Source: Anastrepha obliqua (taxonomy: Eukaryota > Arthropoda > Insecta > Diptera > Tephritidae). From it: a stretch of DNA of 64,000 bases. The stretch lies in contig NC_072896.1 in the NCBI RefSeq assembly GCF_027943255.1, positions 45,472,501 through 45,536,500 on the forward strand. Reading direction: 5' to 3'. Both the position numbers and the translations under genes were made by a program. Below the pieces are notes generated by a model. It searched no databases. It worked only from the letters and a program-made list of their open reading frames with translations, and was not told the DNA's origin. This document shows positions 1-11,300 of this stretch, one piece after another (within the stretch, counting starts at the first letter, position 1; each line of letters begins with the position of its first letter).

Positions 1-59
1 GAAACGTACCGTGACGCCACAATGGAAGTATTACCGCATATAAACATAAAAAAACAGAT

Positions 60-355
60 CTTTCAATTGTGAAAGCAAAATAGGATTTTCGAATAAAAGG
101 TGTTATTTTGATATTCAAAGAAAAATGCTATTTTTGCAGAACAATATCCATTTCATGAAATTTTCCATAACCGAATTGCAAAGCGGCTGCCTTGATATGC
201 CCTCGATAGCCTCACGAATTCCATCTTTGAGGTTTTGAATCGACCCTGGGCTGTTGGCGTAGACCTTCTCTTTCACGTGGCCCCAAAGAACAAAAGTCAC
301 AAGGTGTCAAATCACAAGATCTCGGTGGCCAATTGTGATCACCTCTTCGTTGCTA
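60..355 (-). mobile_element. rosa-like (DD41D) mariner, 3' fragment
   Basis: Read leftwards from about 352 the translation gives NWPPRSCDLTPCDF, then after a one-base shift near 300 VLWGHVKEKVY and a typical C-terminal tail ending near 115. This is the block around the third catalytic Asp of rosa-type mariner transposases. The helix-turn-helix and the first two Asp are absent, so it is a dead remnant. Its terminal 50 bp (about 85-135) recur inverted at 31,076-31,140, marking a second trace of the same family. Confidence 0.7.
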
Positions 356-473
356 TCGATGCTGATACTACATTTGTGTTCGGTCTATTAATATACTGGT
401 GATCTGAAGGTCTCGATCGCAGTAGTTGACATTCGTTTGAAGCGTAAAGTTTTTTTTTTATCTGACGTCAAAA

Positions 474-1348
474 ATGTCTACGTTCGTCCCGAAAGCATTT
501 GCCGGAAGTATGCTTCATTATTACCTTTTAAAGAAAAGTACAGCTAAAACGTGTCGTATATTGATGAATATTTATTTGTAAAGTTGTTCGACGTGAGTGA
601 TAAAGGTGGAACGAGCGAAAGGGCACCGAAAAAATTCGAACACACTCAACTACAACAATTATTGAATGAAGACACATGTCGAATCCTTGATGATATGTCT
701 AAAGAGTTGGATGTTGACAGAACAACCGTCGGTAAATGTTTGAACGTGATGGGAATAATCCAGAAAGCAGATAACTGGGTGCCACATCAATTGAAGGAGA
801 GGAGTATCGAGAGACGTTTGATGACGTGTGAGATGATTCTTGAACGGCAGAAAAGAAAAGGTTTTCTGCATCCCATCGTCACTGGCGATAAAAACTGATA
901 TATTATGATAACCCTAAGCGTCGAAAATGTTGGAGCTTGCCACGTGAACCAGGTCCATCGACAGCGAAATAAATATTCATACTTCAAAATTTATGTTATG
1001 CATCTGGTGAGATCAGAAAGGTGTCATCTATTATGAACTCCATAAACCATCAGAAACCATCACTGGCGATCACGTGACATTGCACATTTGGATTATCATC
1101 TGTTTCGATCAACACAGTCAGCCCTTATTGGAACCTTCCTACGAGAGCATTGCAAACTGGCTGAATGAATGTATCAACTCAAAAGAACTCGAATTTTTCG
1201 TCAGAGGAATCCGTATGTTGCCTGAAGGATGGAGTCAAGTTGTAGCTTCCAATGGCACTTACTTCACGTAATATAATGTATTGATTAATTATTTAAATAA
1301 TTCGTAACTTTGGCTAAGAAAGGGCGCAAACTAATTCCCATACCCAAT
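474..1348 (+). mobile_element. mariner (Mos1/mauritiana-type) transposase pseudogene with internal deletion
   Basis: An ATG at 474 opens with MSTFVPK, as in mauritiana-type mariners. After frameshifts, 551-898 gives the second helix-turn-helix region (VGKCLNVMGIIQKADNWVPH) and the first catalytic block HPIVTGDKN with a stop right behind it. From about 1,030 a deletion removes the second and third Asp; 1,125-1,271 resumes as the C-terminus (FVRGIRMLPEGWSQVV, ending at TAA). The 3' end lies near 1,348. It is inactive because frame and catalytic core are both lost. Confidence 0.75.
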
Positions 1349-1369
1349 ATAATATATTTCGTTGAATTG

Positions 1370-2440
1370 TTTTTTTTTTTTGAAATTTGAATTGGTCGAG
1401 CCAAGGAGCACCAAGAGATTTGGTGGCTCCTAAAACACTCAGGATAAAAAGTCCATTGCGGTTAGAGCTCTGGAAAGAGGTTAGATATTCAAGGAGGGAA
1501 GGAGAAAAGTATCAGAGAAAGAGGTAGGAAAGCATAAAGACAGATAAAGAAGTAGTTAGTCCTGTAAGAACTTTCCAGATTCTTTGGTAAATCTGTAAAT
1601 ATCCTCCAGTTTTAGAGAACGTATATTACTAATACTCACGATATCGGAACACAAAACTCATAGCTTTGGCCTAGTGAAGGCAGAACACTCGCAGAGAAAG
1701 TTATCTGCCTCCTCCAAGCAGGACAGGCACATTGGATCCTCAATGATCCTTATGGTTGTCATATGCTGACCCCATGGATTGTGTCCTGTAATAATACCGA
1801 CCATCAACCGAACGTCTTTTCTTCCAAGTTTTAGTAGAAAATTTGACAGTTTTCTGTTTGGACTTGTCACAAAACACTTTGCAGTTTTGCAGCGTTCTAG
1901 ACCGGACCATCGCTCTTTATGTAGATTACATACATAACCGTTGATCCAATGCATGATTCCTGCGAAACTGATTCCGATTATTGGCTCTGACCCTGGTAGG
2001 GGAACCCCTGATCCACGGTCATTTCCTTGAACACCGGAGTGTCGTGGAACCCATATAAGTACAAACCTGTTCTGTCTTGCAACAGAATTACCCTTCTTCT
2101 TTCATTCTTGAACAATCTTTGAGGTTTGCTTCGTGTTCTCCAGGGCCTTCAGTGCAGCCTGACTGTCACTGAAAACTCCAATCTGTTTCCCGCTCCATCT
2201 CCTCTCGATTATCCATTCGGTTCCTTTCAGGATGGCAAAAATTTCTGTTTGGAAAACAGTTGCTTTTTCACCCATAGGATAGTTATACTTAATACTATCG
2301 TTTAAGTACCATCCGGAGCCTATTGCATTTTTGGACCCATCGGTAAAGAAAAGGCATTCTGGATTGCTCCATTGCTCACGCAATGGAAATCTGACATTAA
2401 ATTTCCTTCCAAATGACACTATGGTATCAATACACATAAT
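1370..2440 (-). mobile_element. NLTR-1 non-LTR retrotransposon, 3' end with RNase H and poly(A)
   Basis: On the minus strand 2,437-2,102 encodes an RNase H domain (FFTDGSKNAIGSGW, then FSDSQAALKALEN). From 2,100 to 1,658 follow the WVP.HSGVQGN block and a GIITGHNPWG...CLSCLEE tail typical of I/LOA-like elements. About 280 bp of 3' UTR leads to a run of 12 T at 1,370-1,381, which is the poly(A) tail on the coding strand. At least one frameshift lies near 2,100. The copy is 5'-truncated (no RT or endonuclease). Sister copies are at 35,299-35,997 and 55,182-55,885. Confidence 0.75.
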
Positions 2441-2484
2441 CTATTTTGCTGTCAGTCAAATTCGTTGCCGCAATAGACTCATTG

Positions 2485-2762
2485 TGATGGCCTTGTAACT
2501 TCGGCTGCCACGCCACCCGGGATTCGGCAGCAGAATTCTGTCCGCTCATTTCACACGTATTCGCAAGCTTCTCCTATCAGTTGTTGTTCAGACGGCAACG
2601 AAGTAACTGGAGTAAAGGTTGCGTAGATTTTTTCGAATATCACCAACACAATCTCAGTTTTTCCATAACCAAACCGCTGTCATGGTCCCTATTACGTCAG
2701 CCAATCAGCTGATTCTTTCTAACTCGCTGAGAGCCGATTAACGGGCTGATAATGGTCACACC
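2485..2762 (+). repeat. rep-A interspersed repeat, long copy
   Basis: This roughly 270-bp stretch aligns along its length with 16,876-17,130 (shared blocks include CAGAATTCTG, TTTCACACGTAT, GGCAACGAAGT, CAATCTCAGTTTTT, GCTGAGAGCCG). Short inverted pieces of its left end lie at 6,434-6,500 and 20,556-20,618, and of its right end at 18,309-18,362. I see no coding capacity and no clear terminal inverted repeats, so the class is unknown. Confidence 0.6.
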
Positions 2763-2845
2763 TTCTGAATTTTTTTTCACTTGCACTCACTTCTTGGTTC
2801 GCGCTTCATCTACATTTGTGTGGCGGTAAAGTTACGACTATTTTT

Positions 2846-2975
2846 TACTTAACCCTTTCGCATCATTCGACGGAATAATCCGTGAACAAAGACTTAATCT
2901 TATCCACAAGAGCGGAATAGTCCGCGCGAAGAAACACCCTCTCTTATCACCAAGAACGGAATAATAAATAATTTG
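2846..2975 (+). mobile_element. possible piggyBac-type terminus
   Basis: TTAA followed directly by CCCTTTCGC resembles a piggyBac target site plus terminal repeat. Three spaced near-palindromes follow (CGGAATAATCCG, CGGAATAGTCCG, ACGGAATAAT), as subterminal repeats often do. No second end or transposase is seen nearby, so this is tentative. Confidence 0.3.
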
Positions 2976-4139
2976 TTTGTTAAAGTTTGAGAAAAATAAA
3001 TAATTTTGGTAATCCTGTTCATTCTTTTTCTTTAGAACGAACAGTAAAAGTCTGGCTAACGCAAGATATTATGGACGCAAGGTATTTTGAGTACATCTCG
3101 TATTTCGAGCGGTGATGCAAAAGTGTTAATAGATATTTTTTATTTTCCTTATTGAATTTGTTATCAGTATTGCTACCGTTACTAGCATTTTCTTTAAGCA
3201 AGAAATCCATTTTGCCAATTAAAATTTCACATTGTGACATAAGAAGAACATAACGGTGAGGGTTGCATAGCAAATGTGTTTTAAAAAATATAATAAATTT
3301 CCAATTAATTTTACTTTAGCATGAATACTGATCTACATACATACCTATAATTACGAGTATTATTAAATTTAATGCAATTTCGCTCTTTTCGCCGCGCAAT
3401 TCAATTGCCTAGACATTGACTCTATTGACCCTGGTTTAATTGCAGATTAAATTGCCATACATTTTTCATTCAATTAAACTCGAAATCCAATAAAAAATTC
3501 CTTCTTTTGTGGTAAAATGTACATTGTAATTGTTGGCAGGTCAACTGTCAGTGGTATTCCGCTTTTTATTCTATTTTTATTTTTTCTTGCTGCTTGTCAT
3601 TAACATTTTACCAGTTCCATATAAATTTACGAGCCAACATACAATCCATTTAATATTTTAATATGCCAACTTAAACCGTATATATGCATAAATATGTGCG
3701 TAGGTGTGTACGTACACATCCCACACACACACGTACGTCCACTAATTTGAGCTGAGGCTTAAATGAACGTTAATCAGTATTAATCAAAGTGAAATTAAGT
3801 AATATGAGAGTTAATTAATTGTTTGCCCAAACAAATGTGGGCGAAGTGTGAGCGATGTCTTAATTAATATAAAAAAAATGCAATTATATCACATCCATTA
3901 TTATTTATATTCAATATGCACTTCTTTATTAAATCTATAATTACAAAAATCTTATAGAGTATGTAGATATAGAGAAAGTTCTTAATATGAGTTTCTTAAC
4001 AACTAAGTACACAAAGTTTTTGTTATGAATATTAGGAAGTAACCCCAGTTGCGAAATGAAATATTGGCATAGCAAAGTCAGGATTTAGCAAGATTTTTTA
4101 ATTGCTCTATTAATGGAGACAAAATAAAAATAGCTTGAC
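2976..4139. other. AT-rich spacer, no gene seen
   Basis: Only short shadow frames are present. A palindromic GT/AC-rich patch (GTACGTACAC... ACACACGTACGT) lies near 3,705-3,738. I see no splice-framed coding and no recognisable repeat. Confidence 0.5.
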
Positions 4140-5182
4140 TTAACCTGATCCTGGCTGGCACTTTGCGGCTTCCTGGACTGGTGCACTATGCACTCCCGCC
4201 TTCACTTGCCATTACAGCGTTTACGATCCTCCTACCCTCAAGCGAACAGTGGGAACGGGACGATGTAAGACAGAGCGAATCCATTCATGTAAACACAGAT
4301 GGCTCAAAGATCGAGGGCAGGTTAGGCGGAGGTGTATACTTCGAACATCTGGGGATCTCCTTCAGTTTTCGGCTACCTGACTACTGTAGTGTCTCTCAGG
4401 TTGAACTAATGGCAATAATGAAAGACGGGACACTGATACAGCATGATGCGATTTCCGGAAATGATTTCTACATTTTCACTGTTAGCCAAGCCGTGATAAA
4501 TCCCTCTCGAAACAGTCCACAACCTCCAAGGTAGCCATGAAATGCCGCACATCTCCTGACGACATGGCTGAGTCATTTCACCTAAAGGTAACATGGGTTC
4601 TTGGCCATCGCGACATTGAGGGTAACTGTAGAGCCGATGAACTAGCGAGACTCGGCACCAAGTTGACCGATGACTACATAGACAATGACATAGGAATACC
4701 TTTAAAAAACATGTAAGCTACTCATCCTTGAAGAAATCGTAAGGAAAGCAAACGAAAGATGGCGTAATGAAGCCCGTCAACTGTGGCCGAAGCACGGAAT
4801 CTCTGCCAAGCCAAAGTAAACAGAGTTTTAGCTCACTGATTTCAATCAAAAGGGGGCACTACCTAATAGGTAGGCATGCCCTAAGGATGGGTGTGCAAAC
4901 AAATAGTTTCTGCCGAAGTTGCCTAGATGAGGACGAGGAAGAGACAATCTCGCACCTACTGTGCCACTGTCCTGCTCCATCCAGATGTTGGTTTATTATT
5001 CTAGCTAAACAGTTTTTTAATGAGTTGGAAGATCTCAGTTCTGCAGAAATCAGAGTTATTCTAAAATTTTTGAAAGCTACACACTGGTTTTAGAAGAGAT
5101 AGGGTCAAGCTCCCCACGGGGCATCACAATGGGCTATGAGCCTGAGTGTGTTCTACAAGACAACCGCTTTAACCTAACCTGA
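4140..5182 (+). mobile_element. NLTR-2 non-LTR retrotransposon, RNase H and 3' end
   Basis: The frame at 4,163-4,500 encodes RNase H (SIHVNTDGSKIEGRLGGGVY, then SVSQVELMAI). In another frame LKVTWVLGHRDIEGNCRADELARLG continues to 4,713. A third frame, 4,767-5,093, gives the post-RNase H tail with HYLIGRHALRMGV and a CRSCLDEDEEE...LLCHC zinc-binding motif. The end at about 5,180 is the TTTAACCTAACC 3' terminus. Three frames are needed, so the copy is dead, and it is 5'-truncated. Relatives are at 36,855-38,930 and 32,770-33,175. Confidence 0.75.
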
Positions 5183-5228
5183 CTGGTCCAACTTGAAAGG
5201 GAAAATCGGCACGTAATATTCTGTTTGG

Positions 5229-6060
5229 TACAGTCTGTCTAAAGGAAGTGTGACCGGGAAAATTCAAAATTAGAGTTCCGTTTTTAAGAAAAACTTTAAT
5301 GCTGCTAAATAGGCGTTTTCCTTTCGCAATATACGTTGTACATTTTGTTAGTTTTTTGAAAAATTTTGAAAGCGTTTGTTGCTTTTACAGAAATAGTTCC
5401 GCATTTGAAAAACGATTTGAAGCTGTGTTCTTATGTACACAACCCAAAGGACAAAAATGTCTCGTGTATTAACAGCAAAATATTTGAACAAGTCCAGGAC
5501 GTTCATAAATAAATGGCTGCCACGGTGTGTGGAAGTTAAAAACGTTGACGACTTGCCCGGATGAGACCAAAAAAAAAACGTCTCTCCACAGCAAGTTCAG
5601 TTGATCATAAATTTTTTGTGATAAAGTGGAATTTGTCGTTGGGTGAAGCTGAAGCAATTTCAAAGAAAAGTGGTGCTAATATATTCAAATGCACGATTCG
5701 AGAATTTTTATGTGCAGAAGTCCTCAAATTTTGAAGCAGTTTTCCAAAAAATGCAACTCTCAGCACCACACATTCAAAAAATACTTGCATGGGCTAAGGC
5801 AAATTCAGTACGGAATTGGGCAAACGCAGCATTCACGGATGAATTTTCCTTTTGGGCGAATAGTTGCATACGTCGGTCCTAGTGCATAGCTGATAATCGA
5901 CAATTTCAACGAGCTGTTACGCATTCAGTTAAGGTTTGTGTTTGGGACTGCTTTTCCGAAAAAGGAATTTGGCCGTTTAAATTTACCAAAACGCATTATT
6001 GCCATCAGCTGCGAAGATATTTGGAAGAATTAGTTAACCTTGGATTTTACAAGAGGACAA
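5229..6060 (+). mobile_element. Tc1/mariner-superfamily transposase relic
   Basis: From 5,457 the frame MSRVLTAKYLNKSRTFINKW reads as the helix-turn-helix start of an IS630/Tc1-type transposase. The coding sequence then shifts frame several times: AKANSVRNWANAAFTDEFSFW at 5,790-5,860 carries the first-Asp block, followed by a VCVWGCFSEKG-like block near 5,940. The second Asp and the glutamate region are missing. A possible 5' end is the ACAGTCTGTC at 5,229. The subfamily is uncertain. Confidence 0.55.
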
Positions 6061-6433
6061 CGATTAAAAGTATCGAAACCGGGGATGTGTAGAGTATACT
6101 CAGCAAAATGGGATTGATATTTTGAGGTGACCGCACAGTCGCCTGAGTACTTGCGGAAGAAACGACAGTGGTCAAAAAAATGTTTACTTTTTTATGGTTA
6201 AGGAATTGTGGTACAAAGGGGAATATGTGTTTTGGTATTATATTATATTTCAGTGGTGGTATACATACGGGCACATTATTGTTCATATTGAATAAAAATA
6301 CGGCACAACTGCAGAAAATGGTGTTTCATTTAAAAGGTGTGCTTTGCGATCAAAGATCCTCGAACGCTAGTATGTTTTGCACTTTAAGAATTTCTGAGAA
6401 ACGCCCCTCTAATAAAAAAGTAGTTAGAATAGG
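6061..6433. other. Spacer, no gene seen
   Basis: This AT-rich interval between the Tc1-like relic and a rep-A fragment has only short frames. The 91-codon frame across 6,168-6,443 has no recognisable domain and I do not treat it as a gene. Confidence 0.4.
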
Positions 6434-6660
6434 TGGGAAATGAGCGGACAGAATTCTGCCGAGTACCCGATGGCGTGGCAGCCGAAGTTAATCCAACAAT
6501 TTTGCTTCGGATAGCCAAATCTGGTAATCTATCATCCTTGGATGTTAGAGAGGAAGAGAAGCAGGAGTTGAAATATCTTGAGCTCGAGGGCCTTGTGGTC
6601 TTGGGAGCCTTGCGTGCTATAGATGCCATTGACTGCACAGTTCAGTCTCAGGCATTATAA
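6434..6660 (-). repeat. rep-A fragment plus adjoining repeat
   Basis: 6,434-6,490 is the reverse complement of the left end of the 2,485 repeat (CGGACAGAATTCTG, then GGCGTGGCAGCCGAAGTTA). It runs on into TTTTGCTTCGG... that recurs at about 20,910-20,960, where a SINE interrupts the same sequence. The open frame across 6,433-6,660 is therefore repeat sequence and not a gene. Confidence 0.5.
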
Positions 6661-6899
6661 TAGAAGAAGAAGACGACAATTACACTTGAGTAAACCAGCT
6701 TGTTAAAGACGGATCAATAGCAAAATGTTGAATGCATTGGCCAATTTTGTGGAAAAGCACTTGAAGAGGTCCGAATATATTAGCTGTAATGTGAAAGTAA
6801 GATGCTGTTTTTCCTTGAATGTATAGAACTTTAAATAAAGATCTTTCTGACAACACGAAATCTCAGAAACGAGAATGCAAACATACATACCTATTCATA

Positions 6900-7224
6900 T
6901 ATATATATATAATTGGCGCGTACACCCTTTCAGGGTGTTTGGCCGAGCTCCTCGTCCTATTTGTGGCGTGCGTCTTGATGTTGTTCCACAAAATGGAGGG
7001 ACCTACAGTTTCAAGCCGACTCCGGACGCCATATATTTTTATGAGAAGCTTTTTCATGCCAGAAATACACTCGGGTGTTTGCCGTTGCCTGCCGAGGGGC
7101 GACCGCTATTAGAAAAATGTTTTTCTTAAATTTGGTGTTTCACCGATATTCGAACCTTCGTTCTCTCCGTGAATTCCGAATGGTAGTCACGCACCAACCC
7201 ATTCGGCTGCGGCGGCCGCCAACC
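6900..7224 (-). mobile_element. tRNA-derived SINE, copy 1, with 12-bp target duplication
   Basis: The head is at the right: on the minus strand GGCGGCCGCCGCAGCCGAATGG, then GGTGCGTGACTACCATTC (A-box region) and the B box GGTTCGAATATC at about 7,150. A roughly 200-bp body (TGCCTCGGCAGG side near 7,095; CACAAATAGGACGAG near 6,955) ends in an (AT)n tail at 6,900-6,911. TACCTATTCATA flanks it exactly at 6,888-6,899 and 7,225-7,236. The head resembles a tRNA-Ser, so Pol III transcription is inferred. Copies elsewhere: 10,991, 12,418, 20,619, 30,044 and 46,100. Confidence 0.85.
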
Positions 7225-7236
7225 TACCTATTCATA

Positions 7237-8645
7237 CCTACTCTTAATTAACGAATTTTAGAAACAGTCATCATGTATAGCAAACTAATATAGTAAAAAA
7301 TTTACACAAAACTTTTAGCGAAATCTAAATTCAACAGACTGCTTTATTTATCGTAATTGTGGTAATTTTCGGATAATCCGACATATGAAAATCCACTAAA
7401 CAGTTTTTTATATGACAGGTTGACGAGTCCGACAGGTTACGGAGCCCGATTTCTGGATGTGAGGGTGCCTTTCTTTTAATTGCGGCTTTTTCTGTTTTTC
7501 CTAATATAAAATCCTAAATAAAATCATGAATATAATTTGTCTAAGCCTTTTGGATTTGAAAACAGCTGCAGTGGTGCTAATAGTTTTGAATGCTTTCAAA
7601 AAGGATTTATTATCTACATACTTCCCTATTCTATTAAGGATAGAGGAATGCGGTTTTTGGTTTCTTTATAAAATATTATACCTAAATTTTTACATTTTTC
7701 AGTCGTTAATGTAGAAATTATCGTAGAAAAGTTAATTGGTGCTATAATTTCTTAACGCACTGTAGAATGATTCACCTCCATTTTCTTGAAACAATTAAAG
7801 TTGCCGTACAACTATTTTGACGAACTTTTGGACACCAATAAAAGAAAATCAGCTGAATACCGTCACTTTTTGTAGACAGTAGAAAATGCCACTTGTTCGC
7901 CTGGTTAGAGCGGAAAAGTTTGAGGAAAGAAAGCGAAAATTTGACAGCTCTAGCGCAGGGCGCAATGAATGCGACATTATTGCCAGAAAAAAAGAACACC
8001 ATTAATTTCGGATCATAATTTGAGTGAGTTAAAATGCTTTGAGTAGTTAAACAAAAACTCTCTGCTGTTGAATTTTTATCTCAGTTCTCAAAAAAGTCCC
8101 AAATTTTGGAAAATATTATCACTTCCTGAAAATGGTATGGTGTTTTAATTCGGTTGATTACATTCTTGGCAAATTGAAGTGACAGACAATTTTTGCCGAT
8201 TATCTCACATCTGTTGGTTTACCACTGATATTTGAATATCAGTGCCATTATAAATACTTGTGTATGCGTACGGAGTTCAATTGTGGCACAATTTGTTATA
8301 CAAGTTGACGAGTTTCCACACAGCTTTATAAAAATGTCCACCATCTTCCCATCATACACACATTCATGCCATATATATATGGGCTTACGTGCAATCAATT
8401 CATCATATAAATACTGACATGTGTTTGAAAAAACCACCTAAGTCGAGACAAGTTTAATAAAATCAAGGAAGTGCAGTGCAAAGTTCGATCCGAACCCAAC
8501 TGCATACACTCGATCACATTCTAGTAAAATTCTGGTTAAAATTCTTTCTTTTCTCCTTATCTATGAGTTTTTTTCATTTCGAAGACTTACAGATAGCCCA
8601 AATTACACACATATATTTTTACTAGTTTTCTGGTTTAGATGTCTC
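7237..8645. other. AT-rich spacer, no gene seen
   Basis: Six-frame reading shows only frames of 60-76 codons with no domain. No repeat recognised elsewhere in the window starts or ends here. Confidence 0.5.
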
Positions 8646-8649
8646 AAGT

Positions 8650-9105
8650 TGCTTTCTTATTATTTCTTGATTGACGCGCCAGTCGTTTCTTTCTCGTGCA
8701 AACCGGCGCCACCTGATATTTCCAACACAGATGAGGCCTTCCTCTTCCTCTGCTACCACCAGCTGGTACCGCATCGAATACTTTCAGAGCCGGAGCATTT
8801 GTATCCATTCGGACGACATGACCCAGCCAACGTAGCCCCTGGATCTTTATTCGCTGCTCTATGTCTATGTCGTAGTAAAGCTCATACAGCTTATCGTTCC
8901 ATCGCCTGCGATATTCGCCGTTGCCAACGTGTAAAGGTCCAAAAATCTTGCACAGAATCTTTCTCTCAAACACTCCAAGTGATGCCTCATCGGATATTGT
9001 CATCGTCCAAGGTTCTGCGCCATACGTTAGGACGGGCATGATGAGAGCCTTGTAGAGTGTTAATTTTGTTCGTCGAGAGAGGACTTTGCTACTCTCTTGC
9101 CTCAG
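8650..9105 (-). mobile_element. RTE-like non-LTR retrotransposon, 3' fragment of RT ORF
   Basis: Minus-strand 9,039-8,644 reads MPVLTYGAEPWTMT...GVFERKILCKIFGP...RRRWNDKLYELY...LRWLGHVVRM, the conserved post-RT tail of RTE-like elements that follows the thumb. About 85% of the visible residues match the copy at 17,188-17,642. The RT palm and endonuclease are missing. The plus-strand frame of similar length here is only its antisense shadow. Confidence 0.75.
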
Positions 9106-9221
9106 CTGTTGTTAGCATGCGAGATTCTTCGTTTCAAGTTTCCTTCTAAAGAATCTATCATTTTTTGAAGTTTAAGGAATGTTCTAAAAAATATAACTGT
9201 CTAGTTGAGCTCTTACATAGT

Positions 9222-9548
9222 AACCTGAATTATGAAGCCAATATGAAAACCAATCCAAAAGTTTTTTGGAGTTTCACAAAATCAAAAAAAGTACTCTAGC
9301 ATTTCATCTGCCGTGTTTTTCAATGAAAAAAGTGCGAATTCCGCTAATGAAGTAGTAAACCTCTTCGTCGATTTTTTTAAATCCAATTTTATTTCTCCGT
9401 CTGTTAGCGGTTGTGAGTTTGTGTATGATGTGAATTCGTCTGTTGACTTCGGTTCTATCCTCTTATCTTCAGATGATGTTGTCAAAGGTATTACTAAACT
9501 AAAGCACTCTTCAGATGTCGACGATTCTCAATCACCTTCATTCAATGA
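9222..9548 (+). mobile_element. jockey-type non-LTR RT fragment
   Basis: The translation NPKVFWSFTKSKKS... then NEVVNLFVDFFKSNF...SSDDVVKGITKLKHSS is the linker and start of the reverse transcriptase domain of jockey-like elements. It stops where the domain would continue and abuts a mariner relic at about 9,549. The fragment at 12,860-13,020 covers the same region. Confidence 0.65.
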
Positions 9549-10230
9549 GATTTGCTGAAAAATTGGGATGCATTTCAGCATCTCGCCCGCCATCGAGCAT
9601 CACGCGATCAGAAACAGCGCTTTTTGTACCAAATCGTCACGGGAGATAAGAAATGGTGTTTATACATCAATATGAAGCAAAGAAAAAGAAAAGGAGATAT
9701 GCCAAAGCCGAGAGTGAAGTCGGATTTTGATCCAAAGAAGGTCGTGATATGAGTTTGGTGGAACTGGGAGGGCATGGTGCACTGGGAAATGCCCGGAAAG
9801 AATGCCATGGTCAACAAGGAGTCCAGCTACACGGAGTGAATAAGACTATTCGACTGAAAAGACCTGATCGACATGGTAAAATCATACTCCCTCACGACTA
9901 CGCCAGGCCCCATGTTGCACATGTCGTCAAAGCCGCACTCAAAGAGCTCGAATGGTAGGTCCTTCAGCATCCGCCGAATTCTTCGGACCTTGCAAAACAT
10001 ATGAAAGGCGTTACCTTCGATAACAAAGAGGACTGGTTCAACTTTTTCCTTGACACCAGCTCAGGTGATTTTTGGCGGAACGGCATCAACAAATTGGTCG
10101 AGAGGTGGGAAGAGATTGTAAACAGCAACGACGAATATATAATTGATTAACTTATTGATATAATTAGTGTTTTATGTTTAAATAAAAGTCTTCGGTAAAA
10201 ACGCTACGAATTTATTCCCCAACGAAATAT
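9549..10230 (+). mobile_element. mariner (DD34D-type) transposase relic
   Basis: The frame at 9,552-9,752 contains FLYQIVTGDKKWCLY (first-Asp block) and frame two at 9,749-9,958 contains VNKTIRLKRPDRHGK and LPHDYARPHVAHVVKAALKELEW (second Asp). The third-Asp block is deleted: SSDLAK jumps to HMKGVTFDN at about 9,990-10,020. The C-terminus (FWRNGINKLVERWEEIV) ends at 10,150. The 3' UTR carries AATAAA at about 10,180. The N-terminal DNA-binding region is absent. Confidence 0.75.
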
Positions 10231-10534
10231 TAGTTTTTGTTACGGCATGCATATTTAAATAGTCGAACGGATAGTTCAAGTACTAATTCTTTCGAGAATA
10301 CTCCATAGCCAATTTTGTGGTCTAGCTGGGCCCTTCTCTACGGCCTTGGTGTCTATAATAAAAGTGAATCATTGTTGTTTTATAAATAGTTATGTAAAAT
10401 TGATTTCTTTCTGAGAAAATATTTCTAGTTTTTTCATCGCTCGTGACCTTTTAAAGTTGTAAAACATAGCGCCAAATTTATCATATGTCCCATGTATTTT
10501 TTCGACTTTCGTGCACGCTTTGCTAATGAACGCA

Positions 10535-10572
10535 TCTATATATATATACAATATATATATATATATATATAC
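10535..10572. repeat. (AT)n microsatellite
   Basis: An almost pure AT run with one ACA interruption. It borders the left arm of the foldback that follows. Confidence 0.85.
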
Positions 10573-10574
10573 AT

Positions 10575-10992
10575 AAGGCCGGATCGATTTGTGGGGAGGC
10601 AAAAAAATCGCCCATTGCTCTGTGAAAATCATATTCTAGGGATCAAAACAAGAAACTTTGCCGAAGGAACCATACCTCTAAAACGAATTCTGATGTTCCC
10701 CAATTAGGGTCGAACTTTTTAGTTTCTTTTCTATAACTCACTTAAATTAATTTTTTCATTTACATATGTTCTGACTAAATAAATTTCTTAAGAGAAAAAA
10801 TAGATACTATTGTAAATAAATAAAAATAAAGAAAAAACATAGAAAGGCCAAAAATGGTGATATTTTGAAATGGGGGACATTAGAATTCGTTTTAGATGTA
10901 TGGTTCCTTCGGGAGAGTTTCTTATTTTGATCCCTAGAATACGATTTTCACAGAGCAATGAGCGATTTTTAAATCGACCCGCTCTAATGTAC
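10575..10992. repeat. Foldback: ~130-bp inverted arms around a ~155-bp AT-rich loop
   Basis: The left arm (about 10,577-10,706) and right arm (about 10,862-10,990) are reverse complements over their length, with shared blocks such as CATTGCTCTGTGAAAATC, TCTAGGGATCAAAA, CGAAGGAACCATAC and AAAACGAATTCT. A handful of mismatches show age. Both outer ends meet AT-rich tails, and the right one is the SINE tail at 10,991. The open frames that cross the arms in opposite directions are by-products of the inversion. Confidence 0.75.
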
Positions 10993-11300
10993 ATATATAA
11001 TTGGCACGTCCACCCTTTTTGGGTGTTTGGCCGAGCTCCTCCTCCTATTTGTGGCGTGCGTCTTGATGTTGTTCCACAAATGGAGTTTCAAGCCGACTCC
11101 GAACGGCAGATATTTTTAATGAGCAACTTTTTCATGGCAGAAATACACTCGGAAGTTTGCCATTGCCTGCCGAGGGGCGGTGGCTATTAGAAAAAACGTT
11201 TTCTTAATTTTTGGTCTTTCATCGAGATTCGAACCCAAGTTCTCTATGAATTCCGAATGATAGTCACGCACCCATCCATTCGGCTACGGCGGCCGCCAAG
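10991..11300 (-). mobile_element. tRNA-derived SINE, copy 2 (near full length)
   Basis: Same structure as copy 1. The minus-strand head is GGCGGCCGCCGTAGCCGAATGG, with B box GGTTCGAATCTCG at about 11,225, then a body ending at the AT tail 10,991-10,999. The 106-codon plus-strand frame across it is spurious SINE translation. Target duplications are not clear. Confidence 0.8.

Noticed and set aside
8649..9041. 130-codon plus-strand frame
   Set aside because: Antisense shadow of the RTE-like RT tail, which has clear homology on the minus strand; the same happens at 17,278-17,610.
10870..11190. 106-codon frame (FWVFGRAPP type), also at 6,819, 12,334 and 20,533
   Set aside because: These are translations of the SINE body in reverse orientation, repeated wherever the SINE occurs.
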